Source: a virus. From it: DNA of 30,927 nt. Position numbers and translations under genes: made by a program. This document shows, one piece after another, positions 22,886 to 29,668 of this stretch. Numbering within the stretch: the stretch's first letter is position 1; every line of letters starts with the position of its first letter. The stretch covers positions 1 to 30,927 of IMG/VR virus record IMGVR_UViG_3300048586_000849; one strand, written 5' to 3'. The notes beneath the pieces are model-generated. The model ran no database searches, had not been told where the DNA came from, and was given only the letters and a program-made list of their open reading frames with translations.

Positions 22886-24967
22886 TCATTCCATGTATTT
22901 GGGCGTGCTGATCTTCCAGCCGCGCCGTCGTGGGGCGGTGATCCGCCCGGCCTCGGGCGCGTCGGGTTTGTCAGGTGTCGCAAGCGGCGCGGTCGTCGCG
23001 ACCGCAGCCACGGAGACAGCAGTTGCGGAAGTCTCCACTCCGGCCTGTTTCTCGAGCTGCCGCCACATCCGTTCGTCGAAGCGATCTGCCCCGAGAATCC
23101 ACGCGGCCGCGCGGGCATAAATGCGGGCGTCGAGCGCCTCATTCCGCTCCCGCATCTTCTGCCATTCCTGCCGGGCATAACCGCGCCGGTCGCGGATCGT
23201 GACCAGCTGCTCGGCCACCAGCTGCTTCAGCCATTCGCTGTCGACCCAGTCGGGCAGGTGGACCGTCCCGGCGGGATCGGCCAGGCCCAGCGCGCGGTCC
23301 TCGTCGCTCGGCCGCTCGATGCGCAGATGCCGATAGGTCTCGGCCTTGAAGGTGGCGGTGGCCACCGTCCAGAGCCGGGCCCCGCGCTTGAGCTTCCGTC
23401 CGTTTACCGTGGCATCGACAAAGGTTGGCCCCGAGACCGGTGTCGCCCGGTTGAAGCCTTCCACCCCTTTGACCGGGGCGACCTGTGCGATCCCCTGCTT
23501 CCGCGCCCAGGCATAAACCGCCGCCGACTCGTAGCCCGTGTCGATGGCGAGCTTGGCCAGCGTCATGAATGCGCCGTGCTCATGCGCCCATGTTTGCCCC
23601 AAGATGGCTGTCAACTTATCCCAGCAGGCAGGATTGTCCGGCCCGCCCGGGATCACGATGTGATCGACAAGCCAGCTGGTCCCACCCCGGCCCCAGGCCC
23701 AGACATCAACCTCGAACCGGTCCTTCTGTACGTCGGCCCCGGCGGTCAGGAACAGCCCGCCTGCGGGGATCTGCGCCGGGAAGACCACGCGCCGGTCGGC
23801 CAGCCGCTGCCATTCCGGCGCCTCGCCTGACTCGATCCAGGTCTCGCCCAGCAGCGTGTTGCGCGCGGCGCGCAGCATCGCGTCGGAGCCCTGCGCCGCG
23901 AGCCAGTCCCGCGCGATCTGCTCCCAGCTTTTCCAGCCGATCGGCGAGTAAAGCGCCGAGAGGTGGAAGCCGATCGCTGCCGGATCGCTCGAGGTTGCCG
24001 TCGCCCGCCATTCGCCCTGCGCCAGCATCCCCGTCTTGTGGTGCTCAGCGATGGGGCGCTCGCAGCCTTCGCAATGATAGGCCGCTGTCTCGGGTTTCCC
24101 CTTCGCCCAGCGCAGCCGTTCGAACTGCAGCCATTGCATCGCGCCGCAATGGGGGCAGGGGACGAAATACCGCCGCTGGTCAGAAGCCTCGTATTCCCGC
24201 TCGATCCGGCTCAGCCCGCGGATCGTGGGCGTCGACACCATGAACACCTTGCGCCGGTGCGCGAACGTCGTGGTCCGGGCCTCGGCCAGCGTGACCGGAT
24301 CGCCTTCCTCGTCGGCTGAGGCCGGATAGGCATCGACCTCGTCCAGAAACACATAGCGCGCGGGCATCGACCGCAGGCCTGTCGCGCTGTTCGCGCCGGT
24401 CAGCACGAGGATGCCGCCGGGGAATTCCTTCGACAGCATCGAATTGCCGGCGTCCCGCGACCGGGCCGGGCTGACCCGTTCCCGCAGTGCCGGGCTGTCG
24501 GCGATCAGCGGATCGAGCCGCCCCCGCGAGGTGCGCTTGGCCATTTCGACCGTCGGCAGAACCGCCAGCATCGGCCCCGGCGCATGGTGGATCACGAAGC
24601 CGATCCAGTTGTTCCCGGCCTCGGTCGCGCCGACCTGCGCGGCCTTCATGAAGCTGATGCGCTGCGCCGGATGGCTGGGCGAGAGCGCATCCATGATTGC
24701 CCGCAGATAGGGCGTGCGCGCGGTGCGATACCGCCCCGGCTCCGCCGAGGCACGTGACGACAGCCAACGATGCGCATCCGCCCATTCCGACACGGTGAGG
24801 TCCGGGTCGGGCCGGGTCCCCCGCCGCCAGGCGCGCAGGATGTCCTCGGCGCCCTCGAAGCCGAGGTCGAGGTCAGCCGTCAGGTCGAGGTGGGTCGGGC
24901 TGTGGTCATCATGATCACCCGAGCGAGACCCTGAGGTCTGCGAGGGCATCGAGCTGCTCTCGGACAT
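22886..24967 (-). CDS. Terminase large subunit (lambda GpA-like)
   Basis: A 693-residue packaging ATPase/nuclease of the lambda GpA type. Visible motifs: divergent Walker A KAAQVGATEA at 108-117, Walker B YVFLDEVD at 205-212, a zinc-finger-like pair of CxxC motifs (Cys271/Cys274 and Cys299/Cys302) and a C-terminal nuclease region beginning ADVQKDRFEVDVW at about 411 with AIDTGYES further on. It cuts concatemeric DNA and pumps it into the prohead with the small subunit; GpA relatives usually act at cos sites. The start at 24967 overlaps the small-subunit gene by 53 bases; codon 7 (24949) is an alternative start. Neither has a strong Shine-Dalgarno, so coupling is likely. Confidence 0.95.
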   Translation of the reverse strand: MSESSSMPSQTSGSRSGDHDDHSPTHLDLTADLDLGFEGAEDILRAWRRGTRPDPDLTVSEWADAHRWLSSRASAEPGRYRTARTPYLRAIMDALSPSHPAQRISFMKAAQVGATEAGNNWIGFVIHHAPGPMLAVLPTVEMAKRTSRGRLDPLIADSPALRERVSPARSRDAGNSMLSKEFPGGILVLTGANSATGLRSMPARYVFLDEVDAYPASADEEGDPVTLAEARTTTFAHRRKVFMVSTPTIRGLSRIEREYEASDQRRYFVPCPHCGAMQWLQFERLRWAKGKPETAAYHCEGCERPIAEHHKTGMLAQGEWRATATSSDPAAIGFHLSALYSPIGWKSWEQIARDWLAAQGSDAMLRAARNTLLGETWIESGEAPEWQRLADRRVVFPAQIPAGGLFLTAGADVQKDRFEVDVWAWGRGGTSWLVDHIVIPGGPDNPACWDKLTAILGQTWAHEHGAFMTLAKLAIDTGYESAAVYAWARKQGIAQVAPVKGVEGFNRATPVSGPTFVDATVNGRKLKRGARLWTVATATFKAETYRHLRIERPSDEDRALGLADPAGTVHLPDWVDSEWLKQLVAEQLVTIRDRRGYARQEWQKMRERNEALDARIYARAAAWILGADRFDERMWRQLEKQAGVETSATAVSVAAVATTAPLATPDKPDAPEAGRITAPRRRGWKISTPKYME

Positions 24968-25490
24968 GGGTTTCCAGCACCCTCTGCAGGATCGCAGTCT
25001 CGATCGTCACGGGTGTGCCCAATGCCTTCTCCATCTCTGCGGACAACTGTGCGGCCATCAGGGCCGCCACGCGGGTGGGCCAGGTCACCCAGACGTCGCG
25101 CTCTTGGCGGGCGAGCCGGAACACCAGCGTCTCGGCCCGCGCCCGATCCACCAGCACGCCCTTCTTCTTCTGGATCGCAAGCTGCTTGTCCTGCGCCTGG
25201 TAGACCGTCAGCGCCGTCCGGGCCTTCAGATAGGATGTGCTGTCCCCCGGGCCGGAGACCGCAGCGCCCTCGCCAGAACCACTGCCTCCACCTCCCATCC
25301 CGGCCAGGCCGCCCCGCGCGCGCAGCTGCTGATCGGGATCTGTCGCCGCACCCCGTCGCGCATCCGAGGCCGCGGCATTGATCGAGCCGTCCGGATAGAC
25401 CACCAGCCGCCCAGTCTTGCGCGCCTTCTGCACCGCGCCGCGCGAGAGCCCGGAATGGGCGGCGTAGCTGCGCTCGGACATACCTTCCAT
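24915..25490 (-). CDS. Terminase small subunit (Nu1-like)
   Basis: A 191-residue protein with an N-terminal winged-helix/HTH (MSERSYAAHSGLSRGAVQKA, KTGRLVVYPDGSINAAASDA) of the kind that gives lambda Nu1 its cos-binding specificity, a Gly-rich linker (about 65-75) and a C-terminal helical domain (YLKARTALTVYQAQDKQLAI, QKKKGVLVDRARAETLVFRL) for oligomerisation and contact with the large subunit. The first Met (25490) is taken as start, with Met4 (25481) possible; the ribosome binding site is weak. It is the first gene of the packaging/head block, facing a 141-base AT-richer intergenic region that could hold its DNA target. Confidence 0.88.
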   Translation of the reverse strand: MEGMSERSYAAHSGLSRGAVQKARKTGRLVVYPDGSINAAASDARRGAATDPDQQLRARGGLAGMGGGGSGSGEGAAVSGPGDSTSYLKARTALTVYQAQDKQLAIQKKKGVLVDRARAETLVFRLARQERDVWVTWPTRVAALMAAQLSAEMEKALGTPVTIETAILQRVLETHVREQLDALADLRVSLG

Positions 25491-25631
25491 GGTGCTGGTC
25501 TCATCCTCAACATATTGGAAATAAACGGGAAAGATCGCCTAATTCGGTTGATTACATTCCACGCCAGAGCGATTCTCGGGAACAGATCGGGAGTGCATTC
25601 CGCATGCCGGAGACCAAAAGGAGGACTGCCA
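25491..25631. other. Divergent intergenic region upstream of terminase; candidate promoters and cos
   Basis: This 141-base stretch separates the minus-strand packaging operon from the plus-strand cassette and is clearly more AT-rich than its surroundings (for example 25508-25555). It must carry at least the plus-strand promoter. No -35/-10 pair is good enough to call. In lambda-like phages the cos site lies just upstream of the small terminase gene, so it is also the natural place to look for cos; no defining repeat set was identified by eye. Confidence 0.4.
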
Positions 25632-25862
25632 ATGGCCACACACTCCGGGACCACCCCGAAGCCCGCCCCGAACCCGGACGCCGCCCGCGACGCGCTGCTT
25701 CTGGAGATCGCCGAACGTCACCTGTTCCTCGACACCCTTGAGACCCGCATGTCCGACAGTCTCGATTTCCACGATCACGCCGTCTGGGCCGTCCGTTCTG
25801 CGCTGGAAGCCGCCTTCGAGGCTGGTCGCCGCGCGGCGTCTGCCACCCAGTCTCCTTCCTGA
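25632..25862 (+). CDS. DUF6900-like small conserved protein
   Basis: A 76-residue protein with a disordered Pro/Lys/Thr N-terminus and a compact helical domain (LLLEIAERHLFLDTLETRMS, then DSLDFHDHAVWAVRSALEAA, FEAGRRA) that I recognise as DUF6900-like, a family seen on mobile elements and in accessory regions of alphaproteobacteria. No function is established. The start is well defined by AAGGAGG 7 bases upstream. It is the first of five short plus-strand genes running against the surrounding phage genes, with a 12-base gap to the next. Confidence 0.8.
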   Translation: MATHSGTTPKPAPNPDAARDALLLEIAERHLFLDTLETRMSDSLDFHDHAVWAVRSALEAAFEAGRRAASATQSPS

Positions 25863-25874
25863 AAGGATCCCACC

Positions 25875-26237
25875 ATGACCGTCTCCCCCAACTGCCTGCC
25901 CGAGGGCGACACCCTTGACGATTTGATCCGACGCAACTGCGCCATTGGCTTTGACCTGCGGTTCTGCCGCAGCGTCGCCGTCACGCCCGAGGATCGCGAC
26001 ACGGTCACCTGCGATCCGGGTGAGGCCGAGTTCGCCACGCTCTATGCCTTGACCGATCTCGGCGAGGCGATTGCCATCCACGATGTTCCGTTCTCGGGCG
26101 CCGGGGCTGACGAGGTCGCCGCCATCAGCCGCGCGCTCTTCGTGGCGCTCGTCAATGCCCGCCGCGATCCACCCGATGCCGCCCAGCGCCATGAGGCGGA
26201 ACAGGCGGCGCTGACAGAGCCGGACCGGATTGCATGA
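25875..26237 (+). CDS. Hypothetical protein of the plus-strand cassette
   Basis: A 120-residue acidic protein (MTVSPNCLPEGDTLDDLIRR, IGFDLRFCRSVAVTPEDRDT, then ALTDLGEAIAIHDVPFSGAG and a C-terminal helix AISRALFVALVNARRDPPDA). No family is recognised. A good AAGGA lies 7 bases before the ATG, and codon usage is the strong GC-third pattern of a real gene. It is the second gene of the cassette, 12 bases after the DUF6900-like gene, and probably shares its transcript. Confidence 0.72.
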   Translation: MTVSPNCLPEGDTLDDLIRRNCAIGFDLRFCRSVAVTPEDRDTVTCDPGEAEFATLYALTDLGEAIAIHDVPFSGAGADEVAAISRALFVALVNARRDPPDAAQRHEAEQAALTEPDRIA

Positions 26238-26374
26238 CCGATAGGGGGTATAAGTTCCCAAGGAACTGCGATGAAAAACCACTGATAACGATCAGAATTG
26301 CCTACGAGTCTTGCCCGATCAGAGCGATGATCACTGCGACAAGACGATGCAACTCACCGAAGGACGACCCCGCC

Positions 26375-26605
26375 ATGTCCACCCGCCGCGCAACCGCTGA
26401 TAATGCTGCCGCACTGGACGGCTTCCTCGCCGCCAAGCTTGAGATCGACGCCCTGCTCGCCCGCCTGCAGACCCTGAGCGACGAGCACTTCAACGCCTCT
26501 CCCGACGAGATCCATTGGGGCCATGTCGGCACCCTGAACCACTACCGAGCCCGGCTGCGCGAGATCACCGACATGGCCTTCGCCGAGGGCGAACACGCCG
26601 CCTGA
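26375..26605 (+). CDS. Small conserved protein of the plus-strand cassette
   Basis: A 76-residue helical protein (MSTRRATADNAAALDGFLAA, KLEIDALLARLQTLSDEHFN, then ASPDEIHWGHVGTLNHYRAR and LREITDMAFAEGEHAA). It resembles short conserved hypothetical proteins in alphaproteobacterial accessory DNA; function unknown. The start at 26375 is taken because of GAAGGA about 10 bases upstream and because protein-like composition begins there. The frame is open back to an ATG at 26234, which would overlap the previous stop as ATGA, but the extra 47 codons are AT-rich and unlike protein-coding sequence around them. Confidence 0.7.
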   Translation: MSTRRATADNAAALDGFLAAKLEIDALLARLQTLSDEHFNASPDEIHWGHVGTLNHYRARLREITDMAFAEGEHAA

Positions 26606-26633
26606 CGCGCGGACATTCCGACAGATCAACCTG

Positions 26634-26686
26634 CCCCGCCATGACTGCGGGGTCGGGGTCGTAGGACGGCCGCGATGGTCGCGGCC
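26634..26686 (+). repeat. Pair of GC-rich hairpins between cassette genes
   Basis: Two perfect inverted repeats lie in the 100-base gap before the next gene: CCCCGC/GCGGGG with a 7-base loop (26634-26652), and GGCCGCGA/TCGCGGCC with a 3-base loop (26668-26686). Neither is followed by a T run. They could stabilise or attenuate the mRNA. Confidence 0.5.
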
Positions 26687-26705
26687 CGCCACCGGAGACG
26701 ACCCC

Positions 26706-26915
26706 ATGACACTTCTGCACGCCCAACCCTGCATCGTCCTGATTGACCGGGACGGCACTCTCGGCTGGCTCGGCCAGTTCCCCAACATCGCCACCGCCCG
26801 CGCCGCGATGGACGATTGGCTGGCCGCTGATGACCGCGACGCCGAGGACACGGCCTTCATCCTGCCCATCATCGGCTTCGGCCGCCCGGGTGCGTCAGTT
26901 GGCGCGGAGGGCTGA
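26706..26915 (+). CDS. Hypothetical protein of the plus-strand cassette
   Basis: A 69-residue protein (MTLLHAQPCIVLIDRDGTLG, WLGQFPNIATARAAMDDWLA, then ADDRDAEDTAFILPIIGFGR). A beta-hairpin followed by a helix and a final strand suggests a small alpha/beta fold; no family is recognised. GGAG lies 9 bases before the ATG. The next gene starts 2 bases after its stop codon, indicating co-transcription and probable translational coupling with the DUF3489 gene. Confidence 0.68.
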   Translation: MTLLHAQPCIVLIDRDGTLGWLGQFPNIATARAAMDDWLAADDRDAEDTAFILPIIGFGRPGASVGAEG

Positions 26916-26917
26916 CC

Positions 26918-27481
26918 ATGACCCGCATGTCCGACACCCAATCCCTGATCCTCGCGCGCGCCGCTGCGCGGCCGGGCAACCTCGCCCTGCCGCTGCCCAA
27001 TGGGCTGGCTGGTGCCGCCGCAAAGATGGTCGCGGGCAAGATGATCGCCCGCGGCTGGCTCGAGGAGGTCGAGGCCAACCTCCGTCAGGGTGAGCCGCTC
27101 TGGCGCGAAACCGGCGATGGTCACGGCACCACGCTGATCGCCACCGCCACCGGGCTCGAGGCCATCGGGATCGACCCGGTCGTCGCCAGCGCGGTCACCA
27201 GCGCACGGAAGACCAAACCGAAGCCCGAGGTTGCGCCGACTTCTGAGGCGACAGGCACCCCGAAGCCCATCACCATACGCGCGGGCACGAAGCAGGCGCA
27301 GATCATCGCCATGCTCCAGCGGCCCGAGGGTGCCACCATCGCCGAAATGGCGGAGGCGACCTCGTGGCAATCGCACACCGTCCGCGGTTCGCTCTCGGGG
27401 GCACTGAAGAAGAAGTTGGGCCTGCCCATCACCGCCGAAAAGGTTGAGGGCAGGGGGACGGTCTACAAGCTGGCCGCCTGA
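26918..27481 (+). CDS. DUF3489 domain protein (predicted DNA-binding)
   Basis: A 187-residue protein. The C-terminal ~65 residues (RAGTKQAQIIAMLQRPEGAT, IAEMAEATSWQSHTVRGSLS, GALKKKLGLPITAEKVEGRG, TVYKL) match DUF3489, a winged-helix-like domain common in alphaproteobacterial accessory genomes. The N-terminal ~95 residues look like a second helical/winged unit (LALPLPNGLAGAAAKMVAGK, ARGWLEEVEA), joined by a Pro/Lys linker. It is probably a DNA-binding or regulatory protein, though the family's role is not established. GGAGGG lies 8 bases before the ATG. It ends the plus-strand cassette, with a strong hairpin 28 bases after its stop. Confidence 0.82.
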   Translation: MTRMSDTQSLILARAAARPGNLALPLPNGLAGAAAKMVAGKMIARGWLEEVEANLRQGEPLWRETGDGHGTTLIATATGLEAIGIDPVVASAVTSARKTKPKPEVAPTSEATGTPKPITIRAGTKQAQIIAMLQRPEGATIAEMAEATSWQSHTVRGSLSGALKKKLGLPITAEKVEGRGTVYKLAA

Positions 27482-27508
27482 ACCCTCGCAGATCTTCGAG
27501 TCATGTTG

Positions 27509-27531
27509 CCGCCGCCCTGACCGGGCGGCGG
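27509..27531. terminator. Bidirectional terminator-like hairpin between convergent genes
   Basis: A 9-bp perfect stem (CCGCCGCCC / GGGCGGCGG) with a 5-base loop lies in the 54-base gap between the plus-strand cassette and the minus-strand gene ending at 27536. On the plus strand it is followed by TCGTTC, only a partial T run, so termination strength is uncertain. Confidence 0.5.
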
Positions 27532-27535
27532 TCGT

Positions 27536-27733
27536 TCATTGCCAAGAGAGCAGGTCGCGGGCCGCCGCCTGCAGGATGTCTTGCGCCATGCGCGGTTCGC
27601 AGGTGTAGATCCCGCCCGGCTCTGGCTCTCCGACATTGTCCTCGAGCCACGCGCGCCCTTCGTCGGAGATCGGACGCAGGACGACGATGGTCCCGTGATC
27701 GTTGATCTCGATATGTTGCCAGCCGTCGGACAT
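27536..27733 (-). CDS. Small conserved hypothetical protein
   Basis: A 65-residue protein (MSDGWQHIEINDHGTIVVLR, PISDEGRAWLEDNVGEPEPG, then GIYTCEPRMAQDILQAAARD). The pattern W-x-x-I-x-I-x-DHG-x-I followed by a short helix and a C-terminal helix recurs in small proteins of unknown function in alphaproteobacterial mobile DNA, so it is probably real, although no Shine-Dalgarno is evident. It lies downstream of the HEPN-like gene (17-base gap) on the same strand and ends 5 bases before the convergent hairpin. Confidence 0.6.
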   Translation of the reverse strand: MSDGWQHIEINDHGTIVVLRPISDEGRAWLEDNVGEPEPGGIYTCEPRMAQDILQAAARDLLSWQ

Positions 27734-27750
27734 AGGAGAAGGCTAGGCGG

Positions 27751-28269
27751 TCAGGGCAGATGGTTCAACTGGATCCCGAAGTAGGCACTTTCCGCCTTTC
27801 GGGGATCCTTTTGCCTGGCCGCATCGCTCAGCCCGCCAATGGCCCAGACCATATGGGAGAGGATGCGCATCACCAGCTCCAGGTCAGAATGCGCGTGCTT
27901 GCGCTTCTCTCCGTTCAATTCGGTCTCCAGATGCGCATCGCCGTCCCGGCCAAAGGGATCGGCTGTGACGCCGACCAGGCCGTGGGCCAGTCGGTTCCTG
28001 AGTTCCAGCGCCTTCATAAGGCGGTCGCGCACCTCGTTGAGCAGTTCGCGATGTTCGAGGCGTTCTTCACAGACGGCGGCCTGTAGGCTTTCCCAACGCG
28101 CGATCTTCTGCGCCAGGGCATGCGCCCCGTTTCGGCTTTTCCCGTCGTCCAGTTGTTCGATGCGCTTCGTCAGCTCTCGTTCGATCGACGACCACAGGAA
28201 CAGGATCGAGCCGACGCTCGCCTTCATTTCCACGAAGGAGACGGGACTGATGGCGGGGTCATCTTCCAT
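27751..28269 (-). CDS. Hypothetical protein with HEPN-like RN-x3-H motif
   Basis: A mainly helical protein of ~172 residues from the ATG at 28269 (183 if the TTG at 28302 is used). The motif ELRNRLAHG (Arg91, Asn92 and His96 from the ATG) matches the R-x4-6-H ribonuclease signature of HEPN domains, preceded by long helices (LFLWSSIERELTKRIEQLDD). HEPN proteins often act as toxins or abortive-infection RNases, but this motif also occurs in unrelated helical proteins and no MNT-type partner is adjacent. No Shine-Dalgarno supports either start. It lies 67 bases downstream of the methyltransferase pair, and its base composition is somewhat less GC-rich than theirs. Confidence 0.55.
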   Translation of the reverse strand: MEDDPAISPVSFVEMKASVGSILFLWSSIERELTKRIEQLDDGKSRNGAHALAQKIARWESLQAAVCEERLEHRELLNEVRDRLMKALELRNRLAHGLVGVTADPFGRDGDAHLETELNGEKRKHAHSDLELVMRILSHMVWAIGGLSDAARQKDPRKAESAYFGIQLNHLP

Positions 28270-28336
28270 TCGCAGGTCAGCTTCGAATTCCGTTCGCACC
28301 AAGTGCTTTATGGGCCAAGCCCTCGAAAGTTGAAAG

Positions 28337-29668
28337 CTAATCGCCTTGGACTCGGTTCGCCTTCCGCCCAGTCGCCATCTCCCACCGCCGGACGGCGACG
28401 TCGCAATAGACTGGGTCCAGTTCCACCGCGCAGCAGTGCCGCCCGGTGCGTTCCGCTGCGATCAACTGGGTACCGGAGCCGCAGAAGGGCTCGAACACCA
28501 GGTCGCCGGGGTCAGTGAAGGCCTCCAGCACTGCCTCGACTAGAGCCACCGGAAACACGGCAGGGTGCGATCCGGCGGCGCCGAGCCCGCCCTTGTGGCG
28601 CATGATGCGGAAGACAGAGTCGGGGATGCGGTGGCTCTGGATCGCATTGCCGAAGCCGGTCTTGCGATGGACCGTGCCATCGGCCCCGCGCAGCCCACCG
28701 CCGCCGAGGGTCTCGCCCGCGTGCTTGCTCTCGACCGTCTTGTTCGGCTTCCGGGGCTGGCGGTTGAAGTGGAAGATGAACTCGTGCGACGGCGCCAGCC
28801 GCCCATTCCAGTCCCCGGGCAGGCCCGGCCCCTGGTCCCACACATACCATCCGAACCGCCGCCAGCCCTGTGCGCGCATCCAGTCGACCCAGCCCTCCCA
28901 GTAGGGGATCCACTCGCCATCGCGGTGGACGAGGCCGAGGTTTACGAGCAGTTGGGCATCGGCGGTGACAGGTGCCGCGGCGAAGACGCCCTGCATCAGC
29001 GCATCCCAATCGCCGACCTTTTCCTTCGCCGCGCCATAGTCGCGCTGCTGGGCATAGGGCGGGGAGGTGAAGAGGAGCGAGGCCTGTGCCCCATACATCA
29101 GCCGGGCCACCACAACCGCGTCGGTCGCATCGCCGCAGATCAGCCGGTGGTCGCCCAGCGCCCAGATGTCGCCGGGCCGGGTGATCGGGTCGGCCGGGGC
29201 CTCGGGGATGGTGTCGGCGGTGTCATCATCGATGGGCGCGCGGTCGTCGGTGTCGTGCAGCAGGGCGTCCAGCTCGTCCTCGGGGATCCCGATCAGCCCG
29301 AGGTCGAAGTCCTCGGCCATCAGGCCTCGCAGTTCTTCCAGCAGCAGCGCCTCGTCCCACCCGCCCAGTTCGGTCAGCTTGTTGTCGGCGATCCGATAGG
29401 CGCGCCGTTGCGCCTGGGTCAGATGACCCAGCACGATGACCGGCGCCTCAGCCAGCCCCAGTTGCGCAGCGGCAAGGACGCGACCATGGCCCGCGATCAT
29501 CTCCCCATCCGCGGCGACGAGGCAGGGAACGGTCCAGCCGAATTCCGCCATGCTGGCGGCGATCCTTGCCACCTGGTTGGCGTCATGGGTCTTGGCGTTG
29601 CGGGCATAGGGACGCAGGCGGGCGAGGGGCCAATGCTCGATCTGGCCGGGCAGGAGGGGCGCGTTCAT
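28337..29668 (-). CDS. ParB-like / DNA methyltransferase fusion, SPPY type
   Basis: A 443-residue protein. Residues ~8-110 are a ParB/sulfiredoxin-like domain (LRPYARNAKTHDANQVARIA, DGEMIAGHGRVLAA, RRAYRIADNKLTELG) and residues ~165-443 a beta-class DNA methyltransferase with catalytic SPPY (202-205, LLFTSPPYAQQRDYG) and the AdoMet-binding FCGSGT motif near the C-terminus (395-400). The order, catalytic motif before AdoMet motif, is that of N4-cytosine/N6-adenine methylases; SPPY is more often linked to N4-cytosine. No cognate restriction enzyme is visible, so it is an orphan phage enzyme, probably protecting phage DNA. The start at 29668 overlaps the stop of its paralogue as ATGA. The target sequence cannot be told from this window. 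Confidence 0.9.
   Translation of the reverse strand: MNAPLLPGQIEHWPLARLRPYARNAKTHDANQVARIAASMAEFGWTVPCLVAADGEMIAGHGRVLAAAQLGLAEAPVIVLGHLTQAQRRAYRIADNKLTELGGWDEALLLEELRGLMAEDFDLGLIGIPEDELDALLHDTDDRAPIDDDTADTIPEAPADPITRPGDIWALGDHRLICGDATDAVVVARLMYGAQASLLFTSPPYAQQRDYGAAKEKVGDWDALMQGVFAAAPVTADAQLLVNLGLVHRDGEWIPYWEGWVDWMRAQGWRRFGWYVWDQGPGLPGDWNGRLAPSHEFIFHFNRQPRKPNKTVESKHAGETLGGGGLRGADGTVHRKTGFGNAIQSHRIPDSVFRIMRHKGGLGAAGSHPAVFPVALVEAVLEAFTDPGDLVFEPFCGSGTQLIAAERTGRHCCAVELDPVYCDVAVRRWEMATGRKANRVQGD

Noticed and set aside
22853-23830. 325-codon plus-strand open frame opposite the terminase gene
   Set aside because: Antisense shadow; the terminase motifs on the other strand are unambiguous.
26234-26374. 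N-terminal extension of the 76-residue cassette protein back to the ATG overlapping the previous stop
   Set aside because: The added 47 codons are AT-rich and lack coding character, while the downstream ATG has a Shine-Dalgarno; left as an alternative start.
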